A DNA stretch of 64,000 nt, taken from the NCBI GenBank assembly GCA_027489335.1, contig JAIXZX010000008.1, positions 62,001 through 126,000 on the forward strand, read 5' to 3'. Made by a program: the position numbers and the translations under genes. The stretch comes from Caulobacteraceae bacterium (lineage in GTDB: Bacteria > Pseudomonadota > Alphaproteobacteria > Caulobacterales > Caulobacteraceae). Positions 61,604 to 64,000 of the stretch are shown here, piece after piece (positions within the stretch are counted from its first letter, which is position 1; every line of letters starts with the position of its first letter). The notes under the pieces were generated by a model. It saw only the letters and a program-made list of their open reading frames with translations. It had not been told where the DNA came from and ran no database searches.

Positions 61604-63691
61604 CTATCGCGCGACAGCCGCCGTCGGTCGGGGATAGGCGTAACCGCCCTTGGCCAGGTCTTGTGAGATCGTGATCTTGGCTGTGCCGTTGTTCAGGCGT
61701 GCGCGATAGACCTGAGCGCCCTCCATGACCCGCATCACATAGTTGCGGGTTTCCGAGAACGGGATGCACTCCACGAAATCGATCGGATCGGTGCCGGCCC
61801 CACGGGGGTCGCCGCAGAAGCTGATCCACTGGCTGGGACGTCCAGGCCCTGCATTGTAGGCGGCGATCGCCAGGGGGTAGGAGCCGCTGAACTGGTTCAG
61901 CATCTGGGAGATGTAGGTCTGGCCCAGGCGCATATTGTAGTCCGGGTCATCCAGCATGCCGACCGAGTAGGAGACGCCGATCTGGCGGGCGACGATCTGG
62001 GCGGTGGCCGGCATCACCTGCATCATGCCCCGGGCGCCGACCGGCGAGCGGATCAGCGGATCAAACCCGCTCTCTTGCCGGGTGATGGACAGGGTCAGCG
62101 CCAGTTCCGGCGCATTGGGCACCTGTGGCGGGGTCCGGTTCGGATAGCCGCGCAGGGGCAGGACGTGGCCCAAGGTGGCCGCTCCGCGGACCACCAGCAT
62201 CGAGCCCGTCTGGTCTCCATAGCCGCGGGCCATGTCGACGATCAGGGCCTGTTCGGCGCTGTTGGGGACGGTGTCCTTCAGGTGCAGGGCGAAGGTCCGG
62301 AAGAGGCCTGACTCGCCGATCTCGTTCAGGCGGCGGGCGGCGCGGACTACGTCTCGGCCCTCAAAGCGGGCGCGGTCGAACTCGGTGATCTCCGGCTCAG
62401 GCGGCAGGGTCATGGTCCCGTCGCCGACCTTCTCGCCCGCCAGCTGGCCATAGAAGGTCGTGTTGTGCTCGGCGGCGGCGGCGTAGAAGCGCTGGGCGCC
62501 GGCGGCGTCGCCCATGGCCTCATGGGCCCGACCCCGCCAGTAGAGCGCGCGGCCGCGGGTGATGGGCGAGGAGCCGATCTCGGCGATGGCGGCGAAGTGG
62601 CGGTCCGCCAGTTCGGCGTTGTTCAGCCGGCGAAGCGCGATCCACCCGGCGTAGAACTCAGCTTCAGCCGCAGAGGCGCCCACGGTCAGGCCCGTATTGG
62701 CCGAGGCGCGATAGGCATTGCGGTAGTTTCCAGCCCGCAGGGCGGCCAGGGTCATCGGATAGCGCTCGCGCCAGACGCGGGCTGCGGCTGCGGTCACCTG
62801 ACCCTGGCCAGGGGGCAGGGGGGCCAGGGTCTCATAGGCGCGGGCCTCATCGCCCCGGGCCCGGTAATAGGCGGCGCGTTCATAGGCGATGCCTGGATGA
62901 GCGGCCTGATCGGGCGTCAGGCGGGCGATCATCGCCTCGGCCCCGGCCGACCGGTTGCGCAGGGCGATGCGGGCCTCGGCGATCGCGCGCTCACTGGGGG
63001 ATAGCAGGCCAAGCATGGCCTGGGCGGCTGGGCCCTGTTGCCCATAGAGCAGGTGGTCGGCCCGCTCCATATGGTCCTCGGGACGCAGATAGCCGCCGAA
63101 CTGGGCTAGCATGGAGGCCTGATCGCCGGCCTCGAAGGTTTCATCCCGCCAGAACCGGCGGATGAGCGCGGTGGCTTCGGCCTGCTGGCCGGTGGCGTTG
63201 AGGGCGCTGGCCAGCGCCATGGCGCCGCGGGCGCTCACCGGCGCCTCGCCGCCGAACCAGGCGATGGTCTGCTGGGGTGAGAGACCTGAGGTGGCCAGCA
63301 GCTTCTCGGCGGTCTCCTGGCGCCCGGCGCTGCGGGGCCAGGCGGCCAGGTCGCGGCGGGCCTGGTCGGCCTCGAAGAAGCCCACCGATTCGCCGGCCAC
63401 ATCCACCAGCGCCCAGACGGCGATCTTCTTGGCGATGTCGTCGGACATGGCGTCGATCAGGCTGCGAGTGGCGGCCACATCCCCGCGGCGGGCGGCGGTC
63501 AGAGCCTGGCGCAGCAGCTGGTTCTCGCTGACTGACAAAGGCGCCAGCGGCGCGCGGTTGACCGGCTGCAGTTCAATGGGGCGGGGAAACGGGTCGTTCG
63601 CCGTGGCCCGCGGCGTCTGCGCATGGGGAACGCCCACCACCAGGAACAGGGCGGCGGCGGTCAGAAGGGTCTTCGGCGCAAGGACGTGCAA
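61604..63691 (-). CDS. Soluble lytic murein transglycosylase (Slt70-like)
   Basis: 695 residues from the TTG at 63691, which gives a proper signal peptide ([20 protein letters not shown], cut after PHAQ) with GGAG 7 nt before; a longer ATG-started frame would add an improbable basic extension. A long helical superhelix domain (TPR-like, ~100-520) and the C-terminal SLT catalytic domain: [20 protein letters not shown] with catalytic Glu, [29 protein letters not shown]. Cleaves peptidoglycan glycan strands to 1,6-anhydro products in the periplasm. Divergent from dapA. Confidence 0.93.
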   Translation of the reverse strand: MHVLAPKTLLTAAALFLVVGVPHAQTPRATANDPFPRPIELQPVNRAPLAPLSVSENQLLRQALTAARRGDVAATRSLIDAMSDDIAKKIAVWALVDVAGESVGFFEADQARRDLAAWPRSAGRQETAEKLLATSGLSPQQTIAWFGGEAPVSARGAMALASALNATGQQAEATALIRRFWRDETFEAGDQASMLAQFGGYLRPEDHMERADHLLYGQQGPAAQAMLGLLSPSERAIAEARIALRNRSAGAEAMIARLTPDQAAHPGIAYERAAYYRARGDEARAYETLAPLPPGQGQVTAAAARVWRERYPMTLAALRAGNYRNAYRASANTGLTVGASAAEAEFYAGWIALRRLNNAELADRHFAAIAEIGSSPITRGRALYWRGRAHEAMGDAAGAQRFYAAAAEHNTTFYGQLAGEKVGDGTMTLPPEPEITEFDRARFEGRDVVRAARRLNEIGESGLFRTFALHLKDTVPNSAEQALIVDMARGYGDQTGSMLVVRGAATLGHVLPLRGYPNRTPPQVPNAPELALTLSITRQESGFDPLIRSPVGARGMMQVMPATAQIVARQIGVSYSVGMLDDPDYNMRLGQTYISQMLNQFSGSYPLAIAAYNAGPGRPSQWISFCGDPRGAGTDPIDFVECIPFSETRNYVMRVMEGAQVYRARLNNGTAKITISQDLAKGGYAYPRPTAAVAR

Positions 63692-63821
63692 ACAGGAACT
63701 CCAGGCTCTCGTCCCCCAGGGACGATACGGGCGGTTGCGGCCAGGGCCGCGCCGGACATATTGTCCGCGCAACATCATAGGCCGCAACAGCATGCGGCGC
63801 TTTCACGGCTTTTTGCAGACA

Positions 63822-64000
63822 ATGTCCGAACCTTTATTCAGGGGCGTCATGCCGGCCCTGGTGACCCCCTTCCGCGATGGCGCGGTGGACGAGGACACCT
63901 ATGTGGCCCTTATCGAGCGTCAGATCGCCGGCGGCGTCCACGGCCTGGTGCCCGTCGGCACCACCGGTGAGACCTCGACCCTGTCCCATGACGAGCACCG
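63822..64000 (+). CDS. dapA: DapA, 4-hydroxy-tetrahydrodipicolinate synthase (5' part only)
   Basis: First 59 codons: [20 protein letters not shown], then [20 protein letters not shown] and [12 protein letters not shown], the start of the class I aldolase barrel with the GTTGE pyruvate-binding motif. The Schiff-base Lys lies beyond the window edge. Condenses pyruvate with aspartate semialdehyde in lysine/diaminopimelate synthesis. Divergent from the transglycosylase gene across about 130 bp; both serve the cell wall. Confidence 0.95.
   Translation, partial: MSEPLFRGVMPALVTPFRDGAVDEDTYVALIERQIAGGVHGLVPVGTTGETSTLSHDEH

Noticed and set aside
63692..63821. Lysine riboswitch before dapA
   Set aside because: The gap is only about 130 bp, with no suitable helices or conserved core.
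1..64000. CRISPR array, insertion sequence, prophage or integrated element
   Set aside because: No spaced direct repeats, transposase, integrase or att-like duplication seen; the single tRNA-Ser has no integrase or duplicated 3' end beside it.

Overview
The window is chromosomal DNA of high G+C content from an alphaproteobacterium of the Caulobacteraceae (Caulobacter/Phenylobacterium group). The assignment rests on divK-pleD with a CtrA-type box in front, a full set of holdfast-synthesis genes (hfsD, A, B, C, H, G, F, E), an EcfG-type sigma factor with EcfG-type promoters, and an order of clpA-clpS, divK-pleD-rpmG, topA-dprA-plsY-pyrB and gatCAB that I recall from Caulobacter. No insertion sequence, prophage, integrase or CRISPR array was seen; coding density is high and 1-4 bp start/stop overlaps are frequent.

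Layout. 1-4525 (minus): clpA (cut by the window edge), clpS, dinB with an N-terminal Cys4 zinc motif, a ROK sugar kinase and a HAD hydrolase. 4542-6373: CtrA-like box, then divK and the diguanylate cyclase pleD. 6418-15521: bidirectional terminator, rpmG with a clear promoter, a VOC protein, then a minus-strand run topA, orphan AAA ATPase, rnr, Nudix, FMN reductase, pirin. 15688-20580: a small gene, then dprA, plsY, a dihydroorotase homologue without catalytic residues, pyrB and ruvX. 20712-27087: sulfotransferase, gatC-gatA, a small secreted protein on the other strand, gatB, two RcnB-like secreted proteins, a Sel1-like protein.

27101-37341 is the holdfast polysaccharide locus. hfsD diverges from hfsA-hfsB-hfsC; hfsE-F-G-H run toward them on the minus strand, and rsgA (ribosome biogenesis GTPase) sits between the two arms. 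Together they encode initiating glycosyltransferase, flippase, elongating glycosyltransferase, deacetylase, polymerase, chain-length/export partners and outer-membrane exporter.

37557-40536 holds tRNA-Ser(GCU), a secreted cyanovirin-like protein with four ~80-residue repeats, and a HisKA_2-type PAS kinase. 40668-47575 is a tight six-gene operon: GMC flavoprotein, two TIM-barrel sugar isomerases/epimerases, a Gfo/Idh/MocA dehydrogenase, a hydroxypyruvate-isomerase-like protein and a GPH-type symporter. I read it as an uptake and oxidation route for an uncommon sugar or glycoside, possibly 3-keto-glycoside or C-glycoside cleavage; this is the best candidate for an undescribed pathway here.

47585-51806 is a stress-linked block: dedA, a small hydrophilic protein, an EcfG-type sigma factor, and a single-chain EgtB-EgtD ergothioneine enzyme, with face-to-face GGAAC...GTT promoters between the sigma gene and egtBD, then a KGG-motif stress protein. 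51943-64000: an EnvZ/OmpR-like pair, a metallo-beta-lactamase-fold hydrolase, an amino-acid permease, hrpB, two methyltransferases, a TetR regulator with a palindrome in front, a soluble lytic transglycosylase and the start of dapA.
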